Origin: Chara braunii
Lineage: Eukaryota; Streptophyta; Charophyceae; Charales; Characeae
Assembly: GCA_003427395.1 (NCBI GenBank)
Contig: BFEA01000206.1
Span: 2,044,740 to 2,065,572, forward strand
Direction: 5' to 3'
DNA: 20,833 nucleotides
Shown: one piece after another, positions 6,565 through 14,494 of the stretch
Layout: each line of letters starts with the position of its first letter
Numbering within the stretch: position 1 is the stretch's first letter
The notes under the pieces: generated by a model
What the model saw: only the letters and a program-made list of their open reading frames with translations
Databases searched by the model: none
Told to the model about the DNA's origin: nothing
Translations under genes and position numbers: made by a program

Positions 6565-7124
6565 CCATCTCATTGCAGAGCTTTAGGCCTCAAGGATCAC
6601 GAATGTGTTTTTTATGCATGGGTTTTGAGAGGGTATAGGGTTTAAAGGGCTTTATCGGACAGACATGGTAACATCGAACAAGGGGGCTGCTGAACAGGGC
6701 TGGGCTAAAGTAGATTTCCTAAAGTTTCCAGATTCGTCCAACTTTGTATTTTGGAAGCATAAACAGTATATTGAAATACACTTGTACTCAATTCTGTTGG
6801 TAATATTGGAATAATAGATAAGGGGTGCTCCAAGATGGGAGGGGTGTAATTAGCAGCTCCATGGGAAAATGGAGCCCCGGGCTGTGAGAAGAGAGAAATG
6901 ACCACAGCCCAGGAAACAACAACAGCAATCTCTGTGTTACAAGATGTACCAATGGGATGCTGGACTCGGTTTCCAGCAGGTGCCGCTCCCCACCAACAGA
7001 TGGAACAGCCCAACAGATGAGCCCTCAATTCTGACGGTTCTCTTACCGCCGCCAGGATAGAGGGCTTACACAAGGGCTATTTCACAAACAAAAAAAAAAA
7101 AAAAAAAAAAAAAAAAGGTAGGAA
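6525..7124 (+). mobile_element. Candidate retroposed segment, T29 at start and A27 at end
   Basis: GGTAGGAA flanks the segment at 6525-6532 and 7117-7124. Inside, a 29-base T run (6536-6564) lies at the left and a 27-base A run (7090-7116) at the right. The A-tail with an 8-bp direct repeat fits a target-site duplication. The T run could be the inverted tail of an older insertion. Dispersed-repeat copy 2 lies within. The base at 7125 is ambiguous (N). Confidence 0.45.
6957..7010 (+). repeat. Dispersed A-tailed repeat, copy 2
   Basis: Contains CGGTTTCCAGCAGGTGCCGC then TCCCCACCAACAGATGGA, matching copy 1 with few changes. About 80 bp of further sequence precede the A27 tail. The 7016-7077 part (GAGCCCTCAATTCTGACGGT and on) is itself repeated, diverged, at 8594-8657. 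Confidence 0.75.
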
Positions 7125-7143
7125 NAGCGAGAATGTAGGTAGG

Positions 7144-8319
7144 GTGATGGAGGCACGAGAGGAAGAAGTGTCGGTAATCCTCTTCCGCCGGGAATCGGAT
7201 AATCGCCTCGTAAGGCATCCGCAGCACGATGAGAAGAAAAGGTGGCAGAAGGTGGACTCATATAGAATTAGGGTTGTGGTGGAACAACAAGAATGGGTCG
7301 CTTTCCTCCCGAAAACCCCGCTCGCCAAACTCCCCATCGACCCGCTGGAATGGCAATGGAATTCGTCTGGCAGAATAAGATCCGGGAAAATTAAGAAACT
7401 GTTCGATCTGTCTGTGAAAGCTACCTATCGGCTTCTCAGTCCTCGGATTGACCTTAAGAGCACCGTGTGGAAGCGCTGGATGTCCCATCTGAATGTGGGA
7501 AGGGACTGCCTCCACCCCATCCGGTGGTTCACCGCCACAAAGGCCAGACCGGCAAGGATGGCCTCCCTGCAATGGCGGATAGAGCACCGCTGCCTCCCCA
7601 CAAATGATTGGCTGATTGATCGTACATATTTGGAACAAAAAGGCTTAGCCACACCATGGTGCGCGTCCTGTCTGACAGCCTTTCCAGCCCGCAAGATCCC
7701 CGAGACTATAGAGCACATTTTTATGCAATGTCCAGGGGCGATCCTTACCTGGAGCTGGTGGGATAGGATTTCGAGGTTGCTGGGCACAGCGTCTGAGTGG
7801 CCGTGGGACTGGAGAGCGCTTCTGTGTGAAACATGTCTCTCCCCTACGAACAACACTTTGGAAGAGAACGTGTTCAAGATCGGGAGGAGAGCCGTTATTT
7901 GGGCACTTTGGAGGAAAGGGTGTCTATTATCTATTGAAAAAGTAAGAATAGAGGGCAAGGAAATGACCGAGCTATCTAAACAGTACGTTCAGGAGGAACT
8001 TACAATACAATAGCAGAAAGTGAAATCTAAACTGGATCAAATTCATACCAAAAAAGACATAACACAGGCCATCAAGCAATTCTCAAGGGATTGGCTGGGA
8101 AGTGACCAGGGGGGCAGAATGGCTTATGTTCGTTGGGAAGGAGGCAGCCTCCTAGAATGCGGGGAGGATAATATGAGACGAGACTATATCACCTGCTTTA
8201 AGGACTGGACTAAGGTGGATGCAGCAATACCGCTGCGCTCCCCCTTGGACTTCCCCGATCCCTTTCCGCCTCATGGTCTGTCCATGGTGGATCTCCAGTG
8301 GTATGTCAGTAATGGTTAA
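7144..8319 (+). pseudogene. LINE copy B: reverse-transcriptase C-terminus, one in-frame stop
   Basis: This is the best-preserved LINE 3' end in the window. One frame spans 392 codons, broken only by TAG at 8011-8013, and ends at TAA 8317-8319. The N-terminal part resembles the linker between the reverse transcriptase and the zinc domain (SVKATYRLLSP..., VWKRWM). Zinc ligands are C173, C176, H191 and C196 in C-x2-C-x14-H-x4-C spacing (CASC, ETIEHIFMQC), followed by LTWSWWDRI. The tail reads DWLGSDQGGRMAYVRWEGG and ends near PDPFPPHGLSMVDLQW. The catalytic reverse-transcriptase part is missing because the copy is 5' truncated at about 7130, next to an A27 tail. The ATG at 7144 is an internal methionine, not a true start. 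With a single stop in 392 codons it is probably the youngest of the four copies. Confidence 0.85.
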
Positions 8320-8761
8320 CAGGTGGTGTCATTTTCGGCGAATTGTTCACCGAAACTGCCATATTTCTCTGAATTTTTGATTTTTCGGAGAATCATTTGG
8401 CGAACTCCGAAAGCTACTCCGAATAGGGTTTCATAGTGATTTTGAATTTTTTTTTATTTTTTTTTTTGCCTGTTTGATTTTGTGATGTTTGTATTATGAT
8501 CCTGCATTGTTTGTTCGCAAAATGTTTGAGGACATTGTTTGTGGTGATAGGGCGAAAAACCCCGAATTTGGGGCCTTCCATTAACCATCTCTCGAACAAG
8601 CCCTCAATCTTGGTGGTTCACTCCCCACCACCAGGAAAAATAGAGGACTTGTGCCCAGATGTCTTTGTTTGGAAAGAAAAAGATTTGCAAGTTCAGTAGT
8701 CTCTTGGATCCGAAGCTACGAGATAGCAACAGGGCAACCGACCTGTGCTCGATTCTTTTTC
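8320..8761. other. LINE B 3' flank with inverted-repeat cluster
   Basis: At 8333-8425 a TTCGG/CCGAA theme recurs: TTCGGCGAATTGTTCACCGAA, then TTCGGAG paired with CTCCGAA, giving several small stems. A T-rich stretch follows (8446-8467). Positions 8594-8657 (AAGCCCTCAATCTTGGTGGT and on) are a diverged copy of 7016-7077. No coding frame is convincing. Confidence 0.45.
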
Positions 8762-9017
8762 TTAAACCACCGCTCCCCCTCATTGCCTAAAGTCGACTTC
8801 CCGGGGGCGCAAAAAGTGGTACGGAGGCGACCATTTTCTTTGGGGTGGGACAGTTCCCGACGGTGTGCACACACCCCTTGAGGTGAAAGATGGGGGGGGT
8901 TCGGTACTCCGGTGACAGTGGGGGGTGTCGAAAACGGCAGGTGCGAAGTTGGCGGGGCCGACTTACGCGACAGTCGATGAAAAAAAAAAAAAAAAAACCG
9001 TCGGGCCGCTGGATATT

Positions 9018-9138
9018 GGGCCTCGCTGCAGTACTCTCTGCATGCAAAACAGACAAAAATCCTGGCGGTGTATCTTTCCCTATTGTATAGGACGATTCAC
9101 TCTCGTTTTGCACATTCCGAGAGTACTGCAGCGAGGCC
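9018..9138. repeat. Inverted module inside the TTAA element
   Basis: GGCCTCGCTGCAGTACTCTC near 9019-9038 is the reverse complement of GAGAGTACTGCAGCGAGGCC at 9119-9138. The enclosed segment carries the first copy of the 86-bp tandem unit. Confidence 0.8.
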
Positions 9139-9232
9139 CATTGTTTCCTGGCGGTGTATCTTTCCCTATTGTAGAGGACGATTCACTCTCTGTTTGCACA
9201 TTTCGAGAGTACTGCAGCGAGGCCCATTGTTT
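9061..9232. repeat. 86-bp tandem duplication
   Basis: Two units start CCTGGCGGTGTATCTTTCCC at 9061 and 9147. They differ at a handful of bases (TATAGG versus TAGAGG, TCGTTT versus TCTGTT). Both end in the GCAGCGAGGCCCATTGTTT block. Confidence 0.95.
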
Positions 9233-9412
9233 CCACGGCGACCCTCCATTTTTTTCTTTTTCTTTTCCAACACCGGGCGACCCTCCAGTGTTATCTGAAA
9301 AAAAAAAAAAAAGGTGCAGAACGAGGGGCGAATATTCCCTACATCACAAATAGATACACCTAAAAATGCAGTGAAGCGAGGCCCTTTCACGACGGGTTTC
9401 CGCGCAGGGTAT

Positions 9413-9487
9413 GGGGCCTCGCTGCACTACTCTCGAAATGTGCAAAACGAGAGTGAATCTTCCACTACATTATGGAAAGATACACCC
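9413..9487. repeat. Inverted third copy of the 86-bp module
   Basis: Read on the - strand this gives the GTGTATCTTTCC to GCAGCGAGGCCCC order of the 9061-9232 units, with small differences. A further partial end (GTAGTGCAGCAAGGCCCAT) lies near 9526-9544 in direct orientation. Confidence 0.8.
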
Positions 9488-9863
9488 CGAATAGTTTTGA
9501 CTTTTGTGCATGTCGGGGTTTGCAGGGTAGTGCAGCAAGGCCCATGGTGCGGGACCTCTATCCTAAAATGAAGAAGGCCAAAAAAAGCATCCCTACGCCT
9601 GACAACGAGGAAGTGAAAAAGGACGAAATAAAAACAGCAAAGGAAAAAAAATAAATTACAAGCTAAACAAAACGTCTGGCGCGAACGCAACGAACTGTGA
9701 ACAGGCATCCCGACGCCTGCCACAACACTTTCCCGTTGCAGCGGCCCCACACTTTCGCTCACCGGTAGGCGTCGAAGTGCACTACCGGTAGTACACGCCC
9801 CGGGGTTTGTTTTTACCCTACCAGTCGGCCCTACTTTAGGCAATGGGGGGGAGCGGTGGTTTA

Positions 9864-10042
9864 ACTACGCGGGAGTCACCACAAACGAGTTATAATTGCA
9901 CTATGGGCCGAAATACAGTTTGCAATTGCACTTCCTGCACCCTATCTGGCCAGAAAGCTGGGTTGTATACCTGAAGTGCAATTTGAAACTGTATCTTGGC
10001 CCATACTGCAATTATAACTCATTTTTGCGACTCCCGCATAGT
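9864..10042. mobile_element. 179-bp foldback (MITE-like)
   Basis: The arms 9864-9934 and 9973-10042 are inverted repeats with roughly 85 percent identity by eye around a 38-base loop. The ends are ACTACGCGGGAGTC and GACTCCCGCATAGT. The inner arm carries GAGTTATAATTGCA and AATTGCACTTC. It begins directly at the right TTAA of the 1.1-kb element. A clear target duplication is not visible. A foldback MITE or small-RNA precursor are both possible. Confidence 0.8.
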
Positions 10043-10567
10043 TTCCCCATGCTTCTCAGGAGACACTACCCTCCCTGGCGCCCTCCCCCTCCCCCCCCCC
10101 CCCCCCCCCCCCCCCCCCTTCCTCAATCCTACCTCAGTGTCTGCCATTCAGGTAAATCAACCCCTCTACTTGGTAGGATGACCTCACCAGATAACGGTTG
10201 CAGCACCAGCGACAAACAGGAATATCACACAGCCGTGGTTGAAGCATATTTGAATGGTCCCTGCCGTACGGATACTGCGACTTTGGGCGCTAAGCGTGAG
10301 CATCCTCTCAACAGGCCCCGTGGGTATACCCTAAGGGCCCCCCAAAGTGCCCCCTACAGTTCAGTTCTCAGGTCTCTCTATATTTCTGAACCTTCTCCCT
10401 GAGCTCCCACGGGCAGTGTCTACTGGCCAAGGCCAGCACATGAGTTGCACATGAGTTACCTCGGTACAACCCCCGGTGCAGCTGTTGTTCACATCGCCAT
10501 TGTTATTGTTGTTGTTGTTCTTCTTCAGTTGCGGATGCTTACTTCTTGGTTTCTGAGTCCCTTTTCT
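10043..10567. other. Unassigned DNA containing a C28 run
   Basis: A 28-base C run occupies 10091-10118, and a GTT-rich stretch lies at 10500-10520. The long + frame across 9896-10402 runs through the foldback and the C run and is not a believable gene. Nothing else is identified. Confidence 0.5.
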
Positions 10568-10667
10568 AGTCATACCTCTCCTTATAATCAGTTATCTCTA
10601 CTTGGAGTCCCCCATAAAGTCATACCTCTCCTTATAATCAGTTATCTCTACTTGGAGTCCCCCACAA
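10568..10667. repeat. Perfect 50-bp tandem duplication
   Basis: AGTCATACCTCTCCTTATAA begins both units at 10568 and 10618. The copies are identical up to ...GAGTCCCCCA, implying a recent duplication. Confidence 0.97.
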
Positions 10668-11295
10668 CTGTGGTTACTGTTCTGTCTGTAGTTTAGTGAT
10701 GCTTCATCATGTGATAACTTGAACCCTCTCTCCCCTCCTACTGAGATAGACCGCCTCTAAACCCTGAGACTATACCCTGCCGCCCACAACCAGGGTCTGA
10801 CACCCTAATCTGCAATATATCTCCCTAATCTGAACACACCCTACAAGGACGCCCACTGCCCTCCATGATGGTGCGTTGACAGTGGTGCTCCCCACAGGGT
10901 GAACCAAGCCCTCCTCTATAACCCTTTTTCACTGCCCTGTTACCCAAGACCTGGAGTAGGACATACCCCCAGTCTGCCACTGCTCCAGAACATTCACCAG
11001 GCCTCCCTCCATGATGATGGCCCTGTAGAGCAGTGCTCCCCAACCAGTCCGCTCCCAACTATCCCTTTGCCACTACCCTGCTCACCCCAGAGTAGGAAAC
11101 TATTCCCCACCCAATCCACTCCTGCCCTCCCAGAGTAATCCCTTCCTCCAACCCCTTATCGGGTCCACACCCCCTAGACCATCCCGTTGTCCTCTCGGTG
11201 AGAGCCTATCAGGCAGTACTCCCCAAGGTTCTATCTGCTGCATTAGGTTTCCAGGGGCAAGTATGTGGAATGTAATGTAACAGCAACCAAGCGTG
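10668..11295. other. C/T-rich DNA, no gene seen
   Basis: Pyrimidine-rich on the + strand. Loosely recurring strings such as CCCTCCATGATG (10859 and 11007) and AGTGCTCCCCA hint at old, diverged repeats, but no clear unit can be drawn. Confidence 0.4.
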
Positions 11296-11375
11296 CGGAC
11301 AAGACCTGAGGTCCAGCCGGAATTGAACCCACAACTTCTTGCTTGCAAAACCAGAGATCTAACCAACTAAGCCTC
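11296..11375 (-). other. tRNA-Ala(UGC)-like sequence
   Basis: Read on the - strand: box A-like GCTTAGTTGGTTAGATC, an anticodon loop TTTGCAA (TGC) on a 4-of-5 paired stem, and box B GGGTTCAATTCC. The acceptor and T stems do not close, so it is a tRNA pseudogene or tRNA-derived SINE head, not a functional tRNA gene. Confidence 0.5.
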
Positions 11376-11635
11376 GATGCTTGCCCTGCTGGGCTGGGCG
11401 GTGGCCACAGCAGCTCAACAGGACAATTGAGCAGAGCTCGGTTCTACTGTGCTGGGTTGTGGCTACAGGCTGACTGAGATTTCGCGAGTTCAATGATGTA
11501 GAGACTGATAAGAAAAAGGGGGGAGACTGAACTACCTCGGTGTTTGGTCATAGTGGATCCAGATTTCTCTGCTCTTGGGTAAGACAAAAAAGATTGTCTA
11601 ATCTCAGCTCTCCTTCAAGTTGCCAGATGGCCCAT
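11376..11635. other. Unassigned DNA
   Basis: The strings GCTGGGCGGTGGCCACAGC and GCTGGGTTGTGGCTACAGG (about 11392-11474) form a diverged direct repeat of about 60 bp spacing. No coding signal. Confidence 0.4.
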
Positions 11636-11840
11636 CAAACCACTAGTACACGGCCCCCGCCTTGCAGTCCGAAACTTGTCGCCACAAGAAAAAAACGAGG
11701 CCGAAACGTCAAACACTAGGCCCCCCGTCGATAAATTGGATCGGCGGTCGTGTTTTCGTTTCGAGCCTCCAGAATTTGAGGTGTCAGGCCCACGGCCCAG
11801 GTGCTCATGTACTGGTGCTTTTTTAAAGCACCAGTACATG
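11636..11840. mobile_element. TTAA-family mini-element ends and palindrome
   Basis: A perfect palindrome with 16-base arms, CATGTACTGGTGCTTT (11806-11821) and AAAGCACCAGTACATG (11825-11840), is centred beside TTAA (11823-11826). It is a variant of the palindrome at 260-285. A diverged left end, TCAAACCACTAGTAC, lies at about 11635-11649, so one roughly 190-bp element may run 11636-11826. A second would start at 11823 going right. Sequence 11835-11856 (ACATGCCAGCTATCGGCTGC and on) is the inverse of 817-839. Confidence 0.55.
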
Positions 11841-12439
11841 CCAGCTATCGGCTGCGGGCCCCTTTCGGAGGCCGCCCACTGCCGATTCATTTTATCTACA
11901 CCGCTTGGCCTCCTAAAAATTTCGGAGACTAAGGTTTAAGGGGCTCACTCACGAATTTAAGGGACCATCCTTGGATAGCATTGCCAAAATCCATTCTCAC
12001 CACGGAGTGGGGTCTGTCAAGAGCCAAAGGATGTATGGGTATGTATGCTCACAAAGGGTTTTGTCACCCGGAATATCAAATCCTTTTTTTTTTTTTTGTG
12101 TGGGGGGGGGGGGGCGCAACGACTCCTGGGCCACACCCAGCGTTTGTAATAGGCGGCTTTAGCGGTTCTCGAAACAGGGCATCAACAACAAAAAAAAAAG
12201 CGGCTAAATCTGCATTCACGCCACTTCAAAAAAAAATGGCTGCAGTTTCAACCCCCCGTTAAAAACTTTGCTCATTTTTGGAACTCGAACAAAGACGTTG
12301 GCACCACTTTGTCTTCTCTCGCCTATTTCAAACCAAAAAGGTGACTCAGGAGTCAGGACAGTTTGCCTTTACTTAATTTTTTTGCGAAAAAAAAACAGCC
12401 GGCCTGCTGGAGGGAGTGATATGAGCATCCCCCTCTAGT
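11841..12439. other. Unassigned low-complexity-rich DNA
   Basis: Contains T14 (about 12085-12098) followed by a G run (12102-12113), and several 8-10-base A runs (near 12190, 12226, 12387). No believable coding frame or RNA. Confidence 0.45.
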
Positions 12440-12507
12440 AGATCTGGCGCCGGTTGCTCCGATCTATTGGTGGGGAGCTGCACCTGCTGGAAACCGGGTC
12501 CAGTGTC
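12440..12507 (-). repeat. Dispersed A-tailed repeat, copy 3 (inverted)
   Basis: On the - strand it reads CCGGTTTCCAGCAGGTGCAG then CTCCCCACCAATAGATCGGA then GCAACC, matching copies 1 and 2 and, in the GGAGCAACC extension, copy 4. No clear A-tail remains at its 3' side. Confidence 0.75.
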
Positions 12508-12527
12508 CCAGATATAACATTTTTTAC

Positions 12528-12641
12528 TGTTTCAATTACCGGGGCCATTTTTTACTGTATGCTCTGGTTGAGAGAATACAGTACTTACGGTAAAAAAGCC
12601 ACTGGTAATGAATGGCCACGCCGCCCCGGTAATTGAAACAG
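12528..12641. repeat. 114-bp foldback with perfect 19-bp ends
   Basis: CTGTTTCAATTACCGGGGC (12528-12546) and GCCCCGGTAATTGAAACAG (12623-12641) are exact inverted repeats. A second stem lies inside (TTTTTACTGTAT against ATACAGTACTTACGGTAAAAA, with a bulge). It resembles a foldback MITE or hairpin precursor. Confidence 0.85.
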
Positions 12642-12652
12642 AAGTACTGTAT

Positions 12653-12811
12653 GGGAGGGCTAGCCACCCCCATACTACTGGTGGGCCGCCTGATGACATA
12701 TGTTTCCCTGGCTGCTTTAACCTCCTGGCCGGCTGCCCGCTGCTGTCCTTTGCAGCACAGCACGTCCTTGTCCGCACGTTGGGAGGGCTAGCCACACCCC
12801 CCTACCACTGC
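12653..12811. repeat. Repeated LINE D 3' flank motif
   Basis: GGGAGGGCTAGCCAC occurs at 12653-12667 and 12781-12795, each followed by a related CCCCC(A/C)TAC..ACT string. The second sits just past the LINE D stop codon. The first is therefore probably a short duplicate of the LINE 3' untranslated start. Confidence 0.6.
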
Positions 12812-13050
12812 GTCTCCACGAGTGGAAGGCCATGTTGTGGAAAGAGATCTGGGAAGTCTGAGGGGTGGACGGATGGGCACCGCCGCATCCACATTCATCC
12901 GGTCCTTGAGGATGAGCTTGTAGGCCCTTTGTTTTTGACTCCATTGACAGTGGCTCGACGTCTGGCTGTTGCCTGCCCTCCCATCGAGTGTAGGCTATCC
13001 GGCCCCCTGGTTCCCCCCGCAATCAGTCCTCTGGACGATCAAATCTTCAG
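12802..13050 (-). pseudogene. LINE copy D: 3' end of the A/B family
   Basis: On the - strand the segment carries GGRIAYTRWEG (B has GGRMAYVRWEG), then in a shifted frame YKLILKDRMNVDAAVPIRPP (B has CFKDWTKVDAAIPLRSP). After another shift comes SDFPDLFPQHGLPLVETQW and a TAG stop at 12802-12804. The order and spacing match the last 85 or so codons of copy B, so it is the same LINE family in opposite orientation, broken by at least two frameshifts. Upstream homology (DWLG-like) fades near 13050. Non-functional. Confidence 0.77.
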
Positions 13051-13670
13051 GGTGGAGTGGGCCTATTATAGGCCTGGAGGAGGATCATGCCAAGCAACCC
13101 GCCACCACCCCCTACTGAAACTGAAGTGTTGAAATCAGACATCTTTGAAAATATCTGACTCAAGAATTCTGAACGGATTCCATGGCCAGCTGACACATCA
13201 GCACCACCCCCTGTGGCTACAGGGGGGCATTTCGAGAAATGAGGGTTTGTGGGACAAGGATCTTCAGATGCAGAAATTAAATCTGCAAAACAATTACAGG
13301 CCAGCCTACGCAGCCTAACCCCCCACCCACTACTTACCACCCCACTTAGCCCAGGCAAGGAAGAGGAGCTCAGTGACACCTTCTTCCCCATCCAGATCCA
13401 TACATGCTGCTCAAATGGTGCTTGCTTAACACTATTGGCAGTGTTGGCACCCAACAAGAGGAGGGAAGCCGAGGCACTCCCCAGCCGCAATTCAAGAGAA
13501 TTCGGGAGAAGTCTCCTACTAGAAGTCAGATCTAAAACAAAAAGGCATACAGGCCCCAGAGCTGCACACTCAACACCCACTCCCTCCAAGGCAAAAAGGA
13601 ATAGGAGAGGGGTAACCTAACTCCTTCGCCTTCGAAAGGAATAAGTCACTCGCCACTATCTGTCTCCGCC
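13051..13670. other. Unassigned DNA
   Basis: A + frame at 13249-13620 and an overlapping - frame stay open for over 120 codons but show no domain. The composition is C/A-rich. It may be a decayed element body or a host exon; I cannot tell. Confidence 0.35.
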
Positions 13671-13907
13671 GGGCCCAGAATAGGGTGGCCCTTTCTTGTT
13701 TAGCGGAAACGAATCGTGCTCCTTTTGATTTACCAGAAGCGGAAGCTGAGTTAGTTGCAGGCTATAACGTAGAATATTCTTCCATGGGTTTTGCTCTTTT
13801 TTTTTTAGGGGAGTATGCTAATATGATATTAATGAGTAGTTTATGTACTCTTTTAATAGGGTTAGAATCAACAAACTTAACCCCGGGCCCAGAATACGGT
13901 GGGCCCT
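13671..13907. repeat. 22/23-bp direct repeats flanking the nad1 insertion
   Basis: GGGCCCAGAATAGGGTGGCC (13671-13690, then CT) and GGGCCCAGAATACGGTGGGC (13885-13904, then CCT) differ by one substitution and one base. They bracket the mitochondrial nad1 fragment closely, like a duplicated insertion site. Confidence 0.8.
13693..13857 (+). pseudogene. nad1: Mitochondrial nad1 fragment
   Basis: Fifty-five codons, no stops, of NADH dehydrogenase subunit 1, the membrane-arm subunit at the quinone end of respiratory complex I. The string [20 protein letters not shown], followed by [20 protein letters not shown] and [14 protein letters not shown], is the most conserved segment of the protein and matches plant mitochondrial nad1. 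Homology ends at 13857, after which the frame reads unrelated residues to 13909. Neither end of the gene is present, so it is a nuclear mitochondrial insertion. A/T-rich third positions contrast with the GC-rich surroundings. In angiosperms, introns interrupt nad1 in about this region. The fragment is continuous, implying a donor mitochondrial genome without those introns, or an RNA intermediate (inference). Little decay is visible, so the insertion looks recent. Confidence 0.93.
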
Positions 13908-14397
13908 AAATCTGCCACTAGCCCCCAAGAAGTCAGCACTCCCCACCAAGATACCACCCCCACAGGAAAGGGCTGCCCTCTCAACTCTGGCATCCCTTGC
14001 TGAAATTCTGTAAGATTCCAGTAGAATCGCTGAAGGCCACTGCCCCCCAACCCCCAGAGGAAAGAACACCCCCCTGCCCACCGAGAGGGGCCACACTGCT
14101 CCTCATCGGCCCCAGTGTCGGACAGACCCCAATGCCGCCCCCACTCCCTAAAATACATACAGTTCCCTCCTAAGGTATGTCTCCACAGAGCAGGCGCTCC
14201 CCCCACCCTCCGTCCCACCCCCCTCTCAGTGGAGCAGTGCCCGTTACTTCTCCCCCACTATAACAGCGACCCCTTGCCTCTATCTGGCCCCTCCAGGACC
14301 GATACGGATCCCGAAATATCGACTCCGTCCCCAGAATAGAGCCACCCCTCAAACTCTGCCCCTACCCTCTCAAGGGCATACACCCCCCGCCTTGTGT

Positions 14398-14398
<1 letters not shown>
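13908..14398. other. C-rich DNA, no gene seen
   Basis: Strongly C-rich on the + strand, with proline/serine-rich translations in several frames but no domain. It recalls the composition of 10740-11200. Confidence 0.4.
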
Positions 14399-14469
<71 letters not shown>

Positions 14470-14494
14470 TTTTTTCCCCCCCCCCCCCCCCCCC
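14399..14494. repeat. 71-base C run, T6, 19-base C run
   Basis: C71 (14399-14469), T6 (14470-14475), C19 (14476-14494). The G-rich - strand could form quadruplexes. The exact length is unreliable, since homopolymers of this size are prone to sequencing or assembly error. Confidence 0.9.

Larger units (their letters stand above)
8762..9864. mobile_element. 1.1-kb TTAA-flanked element with 31-bp inverted ends
   Basis: The left end 8762-8792 (TTAAACCACCGCTCCCCCTC then ATTGCCTAAAG) is the inverted counterpart of the right end 9834-9864 (CTTTAGGCAATGGGGGGGAG then CGGTGGTTTAA) with one visible mismatch. TTAA lies at both outer borders, the signature of TTAA-specific transposition. Its terminal TTAAACCACC is shared with the 691-849 mini-element, but its subterminal sequence differs, so it is a sister subfamily. 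No transposase frame is present. The interior is an assembly of direct and inverted modules (see 9018-9138, 9061-9232, 9413-9487), so it is non-autonomous. Confidence 0.75.

Noticed and set aside
9896-10402. 168-codon + frame
   Set aside because: It runs through both arms of the foldback and the C28 run, so it is not a real gene.
12608-13132. 174-codon + frame as a gene
   Set aside because: It lies antisense to LINE copy D, whose conserved strings explain the coding potential on the other strand.
13249-13620. 123-codon + frame as a host gene
   Set aside because: No domain, an equally long frame on the opposite strand, and no start or splice context.
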